Positions 1 through 15,535 of a stretch of DNA of 64,000 nt are shown one piece after another. Both the position numbers and the translations under genes were made by a program. Position 1 is the first letter of the stretch, and every line of letters starts with the position of its first letter. Source of the DNA: Guyanagaster necrorhizus (lineage: Eukaryota; Basidiomycota; Agaricomycetes; Agaricales; Physalacriaceae); contig NW_025064888.1 in NCBI RefSeq assembly GCF_019112545.1, positions 393,383 to 457,382 of the forward strand, given 5' to 3'. Below the pieces are notes generated by a model. That model saw only the letters and a program-made list of their open reading frames with translations, had not been told where the DNA came from and did no database searches.

Positions 1-1354
1 TAGTGGCCTTCAAAATGCCGGAGCCTCCCGTTGTTTCGCCTACAAGGAGCAACCAGTAACTAAAAGGGAAACAAAAGCCGTATCTCCTGGACTTGCTTAT
101 TTGGCCTTCAGATTCTAGCCACTTTTCAATCTTCTACAACAGATAACTAATGAAACTTGTCGGGAAGGAACACAGGTGATGGACTCCCTTGGACCGTGAC
201 CCTCTTTGCAGTAAGGTTTCGAGTACCATGTGGGCCCCTTCTTTACCTTACCTTTGAATCTCGAGGCAATCTTTCTGATTGTGTTTGGGACCGATGTCCA
301 TTCGAACTCTGGACTACATTTATTCTACTATTAATGCTCTCAGTATGCGCAGGATTTGGTGCTAATGACTTTGTGTGAAGCTAAACCATCCGCATTTTCA
401 TCAAGTTCAACCGTTCGCATGGTATCGGTGCGAATCAAAGTACCATGTTCTTTTAGAGCAATCCACGTCATCTGGAGTCCACTGAATCCCCCGATCTCAT
501 CTTATCATTACATAGCGCGGTACCTTCAGCACTGGCAGTCGATGCTAAGGGCGATGCAGAGCGCCCTCACATTCTGGTGTCAATTCTCTGGAATAAGTAC
601 CCGAGCACGAATCCGGGCCACCCTCCGGGACATTACAATCTGAAGCTTCTGAAGTTGGACTCCAAACCCCATAAGGTCATGCCCATTTACGATCTTTACA
701 GGAGGTCCTCATGATTTGCGTTCCCTTCAAATCGCATTCCTCGGTTCATCATCCCCTTTGCCGTCCCAGGGGTACGTTACCGAACTTTTGTTGCTGATGA
801 TGCTGATGCGCTGATGTGATGGCCAACAACGAACTGTCAGTCTAGGTGCCGCCAAGTTTCAGTGTAAAATCTCTAGCCCATCCGCGATTAAATCCGAGGC
901 AACATATCAGCTGGAATGTGAATGCAGCACAAGCCTCAACTTCCGCCCCATTTCGGTGTTCCTTATATGGGATAATACAGGTTATAGCTTGATTTTAGAA
1001 GATTGGCGTATTTCATATAAGAGCCACGGTTGTCTAAATTTGCCTTTTCTACAGGAGACACTAAAGATACCACAAGTCCACTTTCAATCATGCATGTTAC
1101 TTCTGCTTAATGTGGAACCTCGCCTCATCTGACTGCCTCCCAGAATTTCATTTTGTTCCGCGTTTCTTCTCATCTATTGATGGACACATGGTAAAGTATT
1201 CTAGGCCATGGGTTGCAACTCCTTGTGTGTTGAATCCCGGTTCCTGTCCTCTCAAGGAACAACCATCTATTTGTCTGCGGGGGAAATGAAATGGCGGACC
1301 TGCCGTTGCATATATATGCCTTACAAGACACCTGTCGACCTTTCTGAGTCGCTT
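1..1354. other. Left flank without a recognisable gene
   Basis: Short open frames occur on both strands but none joins into a recognisable protein across plausible introns. The stretch ends where the inverted repeat begins at 1355, so it supplies the upstream region of the left membrane protein copy. No transposase, tRNA or array-like repeat was seen. Confidence 0.5.
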
Positions 1355-3486
1355 TAGCTTTGCTTGATGGTGTCCAATGAAGACGGACTCGACGTTCTCT
1401 ATTACACGATTCGATTAATATGCCAAACGCTAGTATATGGTGAGCTTTCAAATGAAATTTTCAGACAACTGTCACTCATTCGCATCATGACCAGGAATGT
1501 ACCTGGTTCTTATACCCTTTTGTTGCCGTGCAATGCTGTGTGTACTTTAACATCAATCGAGGCCCGGGATTTATACGACGGGAAACAGGAAAAGAGGCAT
1601 CCAAGGAACAACCCGACGTGTGCTATTCTGTATGCTGGTCTTCATGTTTTCTCTCTCGACGGCCCATTGGGTTCTATCCGTATACCACGACCTCGATCTC
1701 ATCACAAGCGGGTTCGTGAACGGGATTCCTTTGGATAATGATGCCGCCAGCTATCGCCGACAGCAGTGCCTTCTGATGAATGCTTTGGCACTGATAAACG
1801 TTGGTGGCCTTAGAGCAATTCACGGACTCGTACTAATCCATGTTTTTAGTGCTTCTTGACCGACGGCGTCGTTGTCTGGCGAGCATGGGTGCTCTGCAAA
1901 CAAGAATACCCCAAGGCACTAATGGTTCCTATCGTGCTTTTATGCTGCACAACATGTACGTACCTATCTTTTTTCGTTCCGACATCACTGACCTTTCCTA
2001 CTAGTGTCTGCGGTAGTTATGATTGGAATACGGATTGCGATAACTGTTATATCAGTCAGCCAACATATCGTCGTAACTGGTAATGCCTTGGCTCACTCTT
2101 TAGATGTTTCCCAAGTACTGTGCTCGGTGCTTACTTTGTTGACTAATCTGTCTTCGACAACAATCATTGGAGTCAAGGCTTGGTGAGTGACGAGACCTTG
2201 TTAGAATGCGTTTCAATGGTATTTGTCGGATAGGCGGTATAGACGATGGATTACTACCGAAGTAGTGCAATCCGGGAAAAGGAGCATGACGCGAGGAGAA
2301 CGAGTTATCGCGCTGCTGGTTGAGACTGGAGTCCTTTACATGCTTTCTACGGTGAGTCTCTAGAGGTGAGTTATTCTCGTTGGCTAACAGCAATCACACC
2401 TTGACTCTAGGTATTCCTTCTCGTCGCTGTCTGGATTCGACTTCCATTTGGCACCTTGGGCGACATCTATGTTCCTGTTAACGCACAGTTTGCGGTAAGA
2501 GTTGATCACATCTGCATATATATCTTGGTTTATTAACCGGATGCAAAGGGCATGTACCCAACAATTGTCGTTCTCTTCGTTAATCGTCGAGGCCCCATTA
2601 GCGAGACTGACGTCTTCACTTCCCAGAGCAAATCTGATGTACCTGACCATGGGCGAAATTCAGTGCGCCTGGAATCCATAGAATTCCGTTCAAATCCTTT
2701 GCTTGACACATCAGCCGTCAACGATAGTGAGACTGAGGTTACGGATGATGAATTTTTGAGAGTCCAAGACTCGCAAAATGAAAGGAGATTCGAAAAGGTT
2801 CGATATGAGCCTTTGCACCTTGTATAAGTCTCACAGTACGCCAAACGGCAAATTATAAATATATGTAATAGTACTCTACGCTGTATAAGGATCTATAGGA
2901 AAGGGACATTCTTCATTTCTCCAGCTGCCAAGAGATCTTCATCAAACGCGTCCTCTTCCGCCTCCTCATCAGCCACTATCCCTCCATCCCCATCGAATTC
3001 TTCATCCTGTTCGTCCGCAGCACCGTCGTCCTCCCGTTCATCAAGCTCAAAGTGCATGTCATCCAAAGCGCCCGGTATACTACTCATACTCCGCCTCCGC
3101 GCCCGCTTTTTCTGTCTCCCTGTCCCGTCATCATATTCCGCATCAGAGTCGTCCTCCGACTCTGCATATGTCACCGAGGACATCGAATCCGGACTCACGC
3201 TCCGTCTCGACGAACCTGAGAACCCAAACGTACTGCTAAGCTTCTCAAATGATGACATCTGCCTCAAATGATGCTCTGGGTCGCCTTCCGGTGAGGATTC
3301 CCTCCGAGTCGGTGAGGATGAGATGGAGGCCACTGATCTGTGCACGTTGGCTTGTCTACCTCCCACAAGGCTAAAGTTGCGCAGTCGAGCTAATGCGCTC
3401 TGGTTCGATGTATCAGAACGAGCACTCAACGCAGGAGAAGGAGGTGAGAGGTCTGGAAGCGGATAATCTTGGACCGGTGTTTTCCA
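1355..3486 (+). repeat. Left arm of a 2,132-bp inverted repeat
   Basis: The reverse complement of this segment matches 33910-36041 without indels: paired positions always sum to 37396. The only difference noticed is 1366 (G) against 36030 (T, so A in the gene sense). The arm holds the whole seven-helix membrane protein gene, the 65-bp convergent 3' spacer and the last part of the lipin gene. The lipin piece begins inside coding sequence, so this arm is the derived copy and the right arm the source. Confidence 0.95.
1367..2827 (+). CDS. Seven-helix fungal membrane protein, left copy
   Basis: Eight exons give a 363-residue protein: 1367-1439, 1495-1537, 1589-1799, 1850-1955, 2005-2182, 2234-2351, 2411-2494, 2549-2827. 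Introns are about 50 nt; the one ending at 1849 has a perfect TACTAAT branch site. About seven hydrophobic segments are visible, near residues 9-35, 49-69, 97-122, 131-156, 180-203, 226-251 and 268-284, followed by a polar acidic tail. The TDGVVVWRAWVL segment after helix 3 and the RVIALLVETGVLY segment are typical of a large Agaricomycete family of uncharacterised integral membrane proteins; no substrate or ligand is known to me. The start is the first ATG that keeps the frame through exon 2, and it lies only 12 bp inside the repeat edge. This copy therefore has different upstream DNA from its twin at 34569-36029 while coding for the same protein. Confidence 0.8.
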
Positions 3487-3531
3487 TAAGGTCCCCCTCA
3501 TCGTCCTTTTCCTCACCCTTCCCTGCTCCAT
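2893..3531 (-). pseudogene. Truncated duplicate of the lipin 3' end, now a chimeric ORF
   Basis: From 3486 down to 2893 this strand encodes the last 197 residues of the lipin at 30754-34503, identical as far as can be read. The N-LIP domain and the catalytic DxDxT region are missing, so it cannot be a phosphatase. Upstream of the junction, non-lipin DNA supplies an in-frame ATG at 3531 and 15 new codons, giving an open 212-residue frame. The product would be a low-complexity Ser-rich and then strongly acidic polypeptide. Whether it is transcribed is unknown. It converges on the membrane protein gene with 65 bp between the stop codons. Confidence 0.85.
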
Positions 3532-4659
3532 CGCGATTGCCTTCCTCTATCCATAACCTCACAGTCCCTCTCCGCCTTCCAACTCTCTTTCTCGTCGTCC
3601 TTGATCAGCCAGATACATGTAACACTTCCCGCAAGTGGTGCACGAGCGCTGTAAGCATGAAGATGCCAAACTTTGGTTTAATAACTCGGGAAACCCCAAA
3701 GAGCACTAGGCATAGATTTGTTGGAGTCAAGCCGCTCATTTACTTCACACAACATACTCAACACGACGTTCCCGCCCACAACTGAATAGCTATGCTTGTA
3801 GATCTTTAGTTTTGTTTAACATCGTATATTCATGCAGACTGATAATTTCTGTCCGTTGCCAGCCCAGACAGATCCGAGGCTAATCTTATATGTTATGGGC
3901 CCCCCAACAACTGAATATCTTGACGAATATCTTGCTCCCTCTGCTTCTTTTCGCGGCTGGATCCAACGCTGGTCATTAGGGTCACATCCAGAAACAAAGA
4001 AACGAAATTCGGAGGGTACTTCGACCACAATGAAAAGCAAGCATCTCCACCTATCATATAATCAAGCAATGATCGTCACGGCTCCCAATCTTGTTTCCTT
4101 TTCAAGTGACCAGATGGACAATTCTGATGGACTTGATGAGCCTGGGTATTCTCCGAACATCAGGTATCGTGGCTTATCCAAGTCGTATGATGCACTATAT
4201 GTAGTACATGGTTCTTGAATTCTTCCGGCTTCAAGTTTAGTTACTCCAGGAACTACATGTACACCGGATGACATCCTCTACAGCATATTCACCTTTAATT
4301 CAGAGCAATGGATGTACTGGATTTGTGATAGAAGATCTAAGGAATGTCTTTTACTTGCTCATCGACAGATGGCTGCTGTGCATACCGCACTGGATCCAAT
4401 GATACAGGTTTTACCATCTCCAACCTGTGTTTAGATTTTTAGGTCAATCGAATTGGCGCTCGAAATACACATGGACGAATCGATGAGCTGTATAGAACAT
4501 CCTGCAAGGCTGTTCTCAAACCTTCTTGATGATGCTGTTTCCCGGGCCGAGTTGTCCTGTGATCGATCGGGCCTCGTGTGACGTATAGCCAAGATTTACA
4601 CAGCCTGGCGCGCCTTTATAACGAAACGCCCTCCATCTGCATCTTTATCTCTTACCATC
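3532..4659. other. Intergenic stretch upstream of annexin
   Basis: No coding sequence that I can support. An open frame on the plus strand at about 3832-4218 has no recognisable motif. A TATA-like TATAA lies at 4617-4621, about 40 bp before the annexin ATG. Confidence 0.45.
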
Positions 4660-6645
4660 ATGGCTTACAATCAGTCGCCTAATTATTACCCCGGCTACGG
4701 CGGCGGCCAGCCGGCATATCCTCAACAAGGTGCCTACCTGCCGCCTCTTGGACCCTACGTGATATCCACACTTCTTCTTCTCGTCCCCGCTCTTTGCTGA
4801 TGCGCGCCATTTTTTTCTTTCTCGCTATAGGGCAGTGTAAGTTGTTTCTTACATGGCTCTTACAGCGTCACTGTGCTGACTTGTATTTATCTAGCTGCCA
4901 CCACCGGTTCCGACTCACTCATACCCTGGAGCCCCCCCTCCTATTCCCATGAATCATCCCAACCAATACGCGCCACCTTCTGGACCACCTCCACACCCAA
5001 ATTCAACTTATGTTCGTTCACTCACGTATTTGTCTCGGAACGCCTCCTGAACTAATAGCTGTAGAATCCGTCGCATGCGCCACCACAGCAATATCAGCCT
5101 CCACAAGGGCCGCCTCCGGGACAGTACCAACTGCCCTTTGGAGCGCCTTACGAACCTTCAAGTTCGCCATATCCGCCACCGATGCCGTCTTATGCGCCTC
5201 CAGGACAGGAGGCGCGCTACTTGGGTGTTTCGGTTTTAGCGCCACACGCACATCCTTCTACGGCTATGGCCCCTGGATACAACCCCTCAGGCGATGTAGA
5301 AGCCATCAGAAACGCGACTAAGAAGATATGTACCGACGAAAACCTAGGTATGCGACTTTATTGCACGTTTCCTCCATAGATACAATATTGAACTTCATGT
5401 CAGTGATCTCTACACTGGCGCCACGCACGTCAATGGAGATGACTGCTCTTTCCAACGCGTTTTTAGCCAAGACTGGTAAGAAAATGGTGGATACGTTGGA
5501 TGGGGAGACGAGCTATAATTTCAAGTAGGTGCGACTTCACGAAGGCGTCGAACCAAAATTTCTGATCAATGATTCAGGACGGCATTGCATGGTCTCGCTC
5601 TTGGTCCTTTAGGTTGTGATGTCTGGCTTGCTCACTTGGCTGTCGATGGGGCTGGGTAAGTGCCAGAGATCAATGCTATCGTTGGCTTGCGCTAATGCGT
5701 GAACATCAGGACAAATGAGATCCTGCTCACCGAACTCTTACTCGGACGATCAAACGAAGAACTTCAATTATTGATTGGCGCCTATCAGCAGACTTATCAT
5801 CAAAGTCTTGTTGACGCGGTCCGGGATGATCTAAGTGGGAAGACAAAGAGGTGTAGGTGCTCATCACGGCTATTTACTTCCTGTTCCTCATGCGAGCGCA
5901 GTGTTCACCATGGCGTTGGCTGCCTCTCGGCCTCCGGATCACTTTCCTGTGAACCCTCAACAGGTTGAAAGCGACGTGCAGGCATTGTACAAGGCTGGAA
6001 CTGGAAAGATAGGGACCGACGAGGTAACTTTAATCAGTGATAGACTTCTCTTTGTTTCTTACATGCCTATTCTTAGATTGCTTTCTTCGATATACTCGTG
6101 AATCGATCCACGTCTCACTTAACAGCTCTGTGAGTGGCTTTGATTTTGCAATGAAATGTTTCGTACTCATGTTCGCGTTCAGATGCAATGCATACAAGAT
6201 AAAGTATAAGAAGACGCTTTCTAGGGTGATCAAATCCGAGTTGTATGTCTCGTTTTATGCCTATATTTCTTTATTCAAAAGTCTCATCTCCGCCTTGTAG
6301 TTCTGGTCATTCTCGAGGTGCTCTTCTATACATCGTGAAAGGCGTAAAGGAGAAGCGACTATCTGAAGGACCAGGCATCTGGAGAGACGTTCAATTACTC
6401 GAGGCCTCTATGAAGGGATTCGGGACGAAGGATGAACAATTGATTTGGAGGTAAGCATGATTGTTTGTTTTCGGGAGACACGTGTTTTACAGATATGGAG
6501 GGTACTACGTGCGCATTGGGACCGACATCGTATGGAGAGACTGAAAGCGGCGTATCAGAAGCGGTATAGGAAGTCACTCCGGGATCGCATCAGTGGAGAA
6601 ACGAGTGGATCGTATAGAAAGCTGATGTTGGCTCTTGTTAGTTAA
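4660..6645 (+). CDS. Annexin with a Pro/Tyr-rich N-terminal tail
   Basis: Calcium-dependent phospholipid-binding protein. Twelve exons give 458 residues: 4660-4758, 4831-4836, 4895-5011, 5065-5347, 5404-5524, 5578-5655, 5710-5852, 5902-6023, 6077-6129, 6183-6242, 6301-6450, 6501-6645. The first ~145 residues are a low-complexity tail rich in Pro, Tyr, Gln and Gly, as in fungal annexins and annexin A7/A11. Four annexin repeats follow, roughly residues 148-215, 220-290, 305-375 and 385-456. Calcium-site motifs are seen as GAGTNE in repeat 2, GKIGTDE in repeat 3 and GFGTKDE in repeat 4. Repeat 1 has KICTDE, with Cys where Gly is usual, so its site may be weak. Exon 2 is only 6 nt (Gly-Ser), required to keep a clean donor and acceptor on each side. 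It converges on the glycosyltransferase with a 400-bp spacer in which I see nothing else. Confidence 0.92.
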
Positions 6646-7045
6646 ACGTCGATAGTGATGTGTACTAGTAGTGGCATATTCATTTAATTTGTAACTGGGA
6701 TGAAATAAATGGTCGACAGGAAGTACGAGCCTGTATGGGTACGTCATCGCGGGCGCTGAGTGGCGGCCGTTTTTGCGCCGCATTCGACTGCTTTTATCCA
6801 TATTTGCCTTTTGGTGCAATGCGGCGACTGTTCACAATGAAAAACTGACATCGCGGAGCCGTCGTATGTTCGAGAACTTTCCGCGCCCGGCTTTGATCCT
6901 GCCTGTCATTACTGAAGGGACTACAAATCTATCCGTTTTACATTTAGTATAGTTAGTGTAGTATAGACAATCCGAGGCCTCCAGCCCCATACCCATAGAT
7001 AAGTATATACAAGAAGACGTCGCTTAATATGCCCAATAATTACGC
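6646..7045. other. Convergent intergenic spacer
   Basis: Shared 3' region of annexin and the glycosyltransferase. No coding sequence, hairpin terminator or repeat was recognised. Confidence 0.6.
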
Positions 7046-8593
7046 TCAATATTCCTCTAGGTTTTGGGTGCGCAATAACCGTTCGTCCCACCATCTGAGA
7101 TCGCTCATAACACGGATCTTCACTTTGGCTGACCCGTCGCCACGATTTAGCCAAGTCCACTTGTATCGGACCGCAGCCGTGACCCAGGGACCGAATTTTC
7201 CCGTAACGTAGTTGTTGTTGTATGTTGGATTGCCTGACGGAGCCCCTTTTACATGATTATCTTGATTCAGCCAGACGTTCTCGCCTCCCTGGTTTTGGCA
7301 GTTGCTGCAGAGAGGTCAGTAATGCACGTAATGCGAATGAGAGGACACGACACGTACAAATGGAGAATACCAGGGCTGAGCACGGAATGCTCGTCACCGC
7401 TTCCTTCTAAATCACTTTGTTGCTTGATCTGCTCAGCTTCGGTCATGTCTTCATCCTTCGGATTCTCGTCCCAGTGTCCTAAAGACAGGCCTTGATGATT
7501 TCCTCGGCAGAAGCTGACGTCCCATCTGAGCGAGAGATGTTTGATGAGATCCTTTCGGTAATACCAAACGACGTGATAAATGTCTTGGTCTCCGAAGGGT
7601 GTGGGTTGTGATGGGTCTAAGGGGATATTTTCAGAAGGCTTGAAAGGATTGGGTACGCCTTCGAGGGAAGCGCGAGCGAATGGCATGACAGTAAGAGCGG
7701 TGATCGATGTTTGGGGTAGAAGCGAAGAAGGGATGAACATCGATGAGGGATTTCGCATTCGTGCAAGGTTCATGAGCATAACACAGCTGCATACTTGGCC
7801 CGCATGGGACTTGGGTCCAAGAGTAGGGAATTGTATGATAGTGTTTTCGTCAAAGGAATCAAAATTCTTCCACTGCATAAAGGAGATTAGTTGTTACACG
7901 ATCATACGCAAGTGAGACAAACCGCGCACAATTTCGTATGGGTCAACGACAAACAACATATCGGTATCGATAAATATGACCTTCTCGACGTCAACAAGAA
8001 TCTCGTGTAGCAGGAGTTTGCTGCGCTGGGCGGGGTTGTGGCCCATGTTGGCGCGGTTAAGCCGCTCAAAGAGACGGTCGATGGTCACTGGATAGAACGT
8101 CACCTAAAGAAGGCTGAACATAACCCAAAGTAAGCGCTACGAGAATACTCACATCGACGTTGTACATCGGCTTTGTGAAGAGAGCAAACTTCTTCTCGAG
8201 GTATGGCACGTTATCCTCTGTGCAAACGATGTGGAGCTGCAATGGGCGGCTGGTGTGCATGAGCGCGGACTTGATTGCGATACTTCCTTCGTGGGCGATA
8301 TTCCCGCCAATCATGACGAGGGATATCGCGACGGGCTCCAGTGGAACATGGACATACACGGTCTCAACCTGTGTCACCTTCTCAACATGGGTCTGCACTT
8401 GAACATCTGGCTCTGGACATAGAACGGGGGGGGAAGGAGAGTGAACGACGGGCTCGTGAATAGCTGCAGCGAGCTTCTCGCGAAGAGGTGTTAGGGAGGC
8501 CTGGCTATCTGGAAGTGTCGGCCAACGGTGGAAAGAGAGAAAGGCGAGCAGAAATAGAGCACAGAGAATGTATATCTTGTATGAGCGAATCAT
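7046..8593 (-). CDS. GT8-like glycosyltransferase, type II membrane protein
   Basis: Four exons give 462 residues: 8593-8153, 8103-7930, 7872-7358, 7304-7046. A hydrophobic segment at residues 7-23 close to the N-terminus predicts a type II Golgi membrane protein with a short cytosolic tail, then a Pro/Val-rich stem to about residue 80. The catalytic domain starts at VAISLVMIGG. A DXD metal and nucleotide-sugar binding motif, FIDTDMLF, lies with its DTD at 193-195, and a second GT8-type GDQDIY motif is further on. The layout resembles the xylosyltransferase-type domains of LARGE and GXYLT proteins. The donor and acceptor sugars cannot be told from sequence. The exon 2/3 junction (EI to WKNFD) was chosen over the next GT because it restores the DPYEIWKNFD reading. 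Confidence 0.85.
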
Positions 8594-9789
8594 TGGAGGG
8601 AATATAAACGAGAGGTGGGGAAGAAAATGAAGAGCATCAGGAGTGTCTCCTCGACATTGGATAGTAACCGCGATAGGAGCCGATCATTCTTCTCCTATTT
8701 TAGGGATGGACCTGACAAGGATAAACGTTAATGTTCGACGCCCATATCATTAACGCTGCCACCAAGCATCAACACATGGCATACCGTGCCTGGCCCTTCG
8801 CCCGCCAGACAGTCGTCTGTAGCGTGAGCGCGCAGCAAACATATATTATTAAACAGCCATACCTGCCGACGTTGGCCACCTTTCTCCTCCTGCCGACACT
8901 CTGATTGAGCTGACACTGATTTCACTGCCAGCGGATTTAGGCAAGTTCCGTATGGCCTTGACAATGAGAGAATACAACGGCCTTTCGAGGAATGAATTGG
9001 CCAAAGTTTGAATATGAACCGTGGGGACAGGGGCTTCAGACCGCAACGTCTAAAAATGACCTCAGCCAAGAACCGATATGCCGTCAGTCTCGACAGTGGA
9101 CTCGATGCCCTAATACGGAGAAAATACCGGTAGTCGTCTCCAGAAGGACCAGAGCGCATGGGAATCAGAGTCAGAATCCCAATTCACCACGTGAATTTGA
9201 GGATAAAAGGTGGTCCAGCTTGATACAAAATTTCACCATTTTACCGCGGAGAAAGAAGGGCGTAACGTGTGTATGTAAAGGTCATTGGCCCGAAAAGTTC
9301 GTACACGGGGCCAAACTCGGACACAGAGCGTCGATACTGTCCAAGCTGCCGCGTTTGCGTCTTCAGAGCAAGTGCCCCTGGACACTCTGGAAGGAGTGCA
9401 CTACGGTGTCACCTCAAGCAGGTAGGGTCGACAAGTCCCTGGTAGTAATGCGGATAATTCAAGTTATACCGGCTAACGTACGCTGGAGCCCATTTGAAGT
9501 GGCGGTGAATTGGAGCCTAGCCACAGGAGGCTCAGCTCGTTTCGCCATAGCTGCCATCCTTCCCCATGTGCTCCTTTCCCCCGTGGACGGACACCTGGTG
9601 TCTGAAGGCCGAGTCGCAGTTGTGAAGCGAGTCGCTGACACCTGAAACGCAAAACTGGGAGATCCGCAACACAGGCTGACGGAGCGATGTTCTTGTTATA
9701 TTACTGTTCAGGATAAGCTCGCCTCGTACTCGGTGATTTCGCCGAGCTCCACAGGGAATAGGTTACAGCGCAAAACGAAGGATTAGTAC
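8594..9789. other. Intergenic stretch without a supported gene
   Basis: It contains the glycosyltransferase promoter. A 217-codon open frame starting with ATG at 8992 on the plus strand has no recognisable motif and no homologous look, so it is not called as a gene. Confidence 0.45.
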
Positions 9790-11677
9790 ACAAAACAGCA
9801 TGCTTTCCTCGTCTTCCTCGTCGTCTTCGTCTTCATCACCATCGTCCTCGTCCTTCTTCATCGCTGTCTTTCTCCTCCTCCTCGTCCTCCGAGTCCACAT
9901 CCATTTCAAAAAGATCGTAGTTCCGCCTCTTCGAAGGATCCTCGTACAGTCCCCAAGGTTTATCAGCAATCAACCCAAGTATATCCCGATTCGAACTCCA
10001 GATCGTTAGCACACTTGAGTAATTTCATATACTTTTCATGGTGGTCGAACACAGCATGGAATACCCTATCGCCCAACCAAGACTGCTGTAGTGCAGAATC
10101 GATTATTGTGTCAAGCGCGTACTCCACTGTCCCGCCATGCTGAAAGAAGATGTCGTAGAGATATCGCTCCCACTCGCTTGGTTAATAGTATGCAGGGAAA
10201 AGGAGGCAGTGGGATCCTCAAGAAGATCATAGAGGGCGCTATAGATACCGATGTAGCCAGAACAGAAAGTCTCATGAAGGGAGGAATGGAGATGTCAAGC
10301 AAGATAATCAGTGGGACCATCGGAAAGGAGATGAAGGTCTATAACTTGGCGAGGCGTGAAAGACTCCGGATTATCAGGTATCATGTCCCTGAAATATCCT
10401 GCCTGACCTATGTATGTCACGGCTGCAGTGGTTAGTAATGTTATCGACAAGGGGGTGACGTACAGCTTAGTTGGAATCTCATGCGAGGAGATAGCCATCC
10501 AGCACCACAATGTCCATATGTACATCCGTACTTGTTGTGAGAAACATACTCGTCATCAGAGAGACCATCCATCTAGATATCCATGACGTTTTTCAGAAGA
10601 TATTCGATAACCGCTCCAGGAGGGCAGCAGAGTCTCTCAGAACTCTCGCAGAGACCTCATGTCGCCTTGAAGCATCTCTAAAGGTGTGAGGCCATCGCCA
10701 TTTTCGTTGTTGAAGAGGTCACGACGGACGCCGAGCTCGAGAAGCTTTTGAACGACATGGATATTTTTAGAGGCGGCCGCAGCGATAAAAATAGGACGAA
10801 GTCCATCAGGGTCAGGGCGAGAGATGGAAAGAGGGTCTTTGTCTAAGAATGATTGAATTTTATCCGCGATAGCTGGAGTCATGTTCCCAACAATAGAATA
10901 GTGCTGAGGGAAGTTTTCTTCGCGCTAATTCCGAAAGAAATTCGGTCCGTGGATTTGAGCTCTTCCTCTGTCGGAGAAGGGGCGCAGAAACTGTCATCAA
11001 TATAGCCAGCATCGTTCTCAGGCAGAACAAGACGAGAAGCGTTGTGAGGAAGAGGGGAGTATCCAAAGAACTTGGTCCTTCCGACGCATCTAAAATTATT
11101 CTATGGAGGAATAAGTGCAGATCGAAATGAATATTTTGCCTTGCGAAAGAAACTGAAGACGTCAGCCTCGTCAGATTTCTCCCTACTAATCGGAAACGGC
11201 CAGCACATCATGAAATCCTCGTCTTGAACGTGTTCAGAATGGAAAAGCTTGCCTAGTAGCAGGGATCCTATACCTTGTCGCCGATACCATCAAATCGGGT
11301 CAGAAATACGGTGACCCCAACAGAGAGAGAAGACCCGAACCTTCTCGACGACATCAATATGTGTAATATAGATGATCTCGCCTTCGCTTAACTCCTCTCC
11401 CCAACATCCTGTGCCGCTACGATAACCTTTGGCGACTATATGCGGTTTGACGCGCCCGAATTTACCGAATAAAGTTGTTCCAAAGAACAATCATTTCTTC
11501 GCTTTCAATATCCCTTGCCTCCAAGAAACGATTAGAGCACCTCGAACGAAAGATATGCAGGGAATAGTAGAATTCCAACAGATCAACTTGATCCAGATCG
11601 ATTTCATGACCCATGGAAGTTTCGAAGGTGGGCTTGACCTTAAAGGTAGCTGTGAGTTCTGCGAGAGGGACAGACAT
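9790..11677 (-). pseudogene. Decayed Agaricomycete ankyrin-family gene
   Basis: Read on the minus strand, the frames add up to one protein family: an N-terminal part starting MSVPLAELTATFKVKPTFE at 11677, a GNAT-like segment around VAKGYRSGTGCWGEEL and GIGSLLLGKLFHSEHV, ankyrin-like units near 10640-10880, a YGCTYGHCGAGWLSPRM motif near 10500, and an acidic tail near 9800-9900. From memory this architecture belongs to an expanded family in mushroom genomes. The reading is broken several times: a one-base slip near 11470-11480, a missing splice acceptor near 11300, a shift near 10876, a shift near 10645, and an in-frame TAG at 10573-10575. None of the last three can be removed by an ordinary intron. 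Sequencing error could explain one lesion but not all. Function of intact members is not known to me. Confidence 0.75.
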
Positions 11678-12218
11678 GGTCGTCAGGAAGAAAAAGCGTG
11701 GCAGAAATATGGGAAGCGCCTGAAGCTAGTCGCCTGACATCGATCTGACGTCATGAGAATACACGGTCACGTGAAAAACGCGAAATTGAAAACAGTTTTT
11801 AACTTCACCGCCGCGAGACACTCAACAGTGAGATTACAACGGTATGAGCCTTAGTGCCAGCATATGACTGTGGAACCAGCCTTCCTTATTGGGACCTTGT
11901 GCGGTTTACCAATACTAGTACCAATAATGCCATCCGGTACATAGTAGTAAAATGGGTTACAGCAGGCCTGGCTACTGTTTTGTAAGACTACAGGTATAGG
12001 ATGACACTGCACGAAACGCCGTGTTTACACCAGATGCAAAATATCTTTCCTAGCTCATTCACACATTAAATGCCCAAGGGCGGTGTATCTAACATGTTCC
12101 GTTGAAGGAATAGTTGGAACTGTATCTTGGGAAGCACTATAGATAATATAGATCATACAACGCATAGCGTACAGTGGAATACAACAATCAATCAAAGCAA
12201 CAAAACAAAAACACGAGA
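11678..12218. other. Intergenic stretch
   Basis: Lies between the decayed ankyrin gene start and the MCM6 stop codon. No gene, repeat or RNA was recognised. Confidence 0.55.

Positions 12219-15535
<3,317 letters not shown>

Noticed and set aside
1170..1451. Minus-strand frame overlapping the start of the left membrane protein gene
   Set aside because: Its partner in the right arm diverges at the repeat edge and the frame is antisense to a good gene.
8992..9645. 217-codon ATG-started open frame on the plus strand
   Set aside because: No motif, no coding-like composition and no intron context; consistent with chance in a gene-poor stretch.
9763..9969. Ser-rich or Asp/Glu-rich frames in a TCC/TCG repeat tract
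   Set aside because: The tract is the acidic tail of the decayed ankyrin-family gene, not a separate gene or a microsatellite of note.
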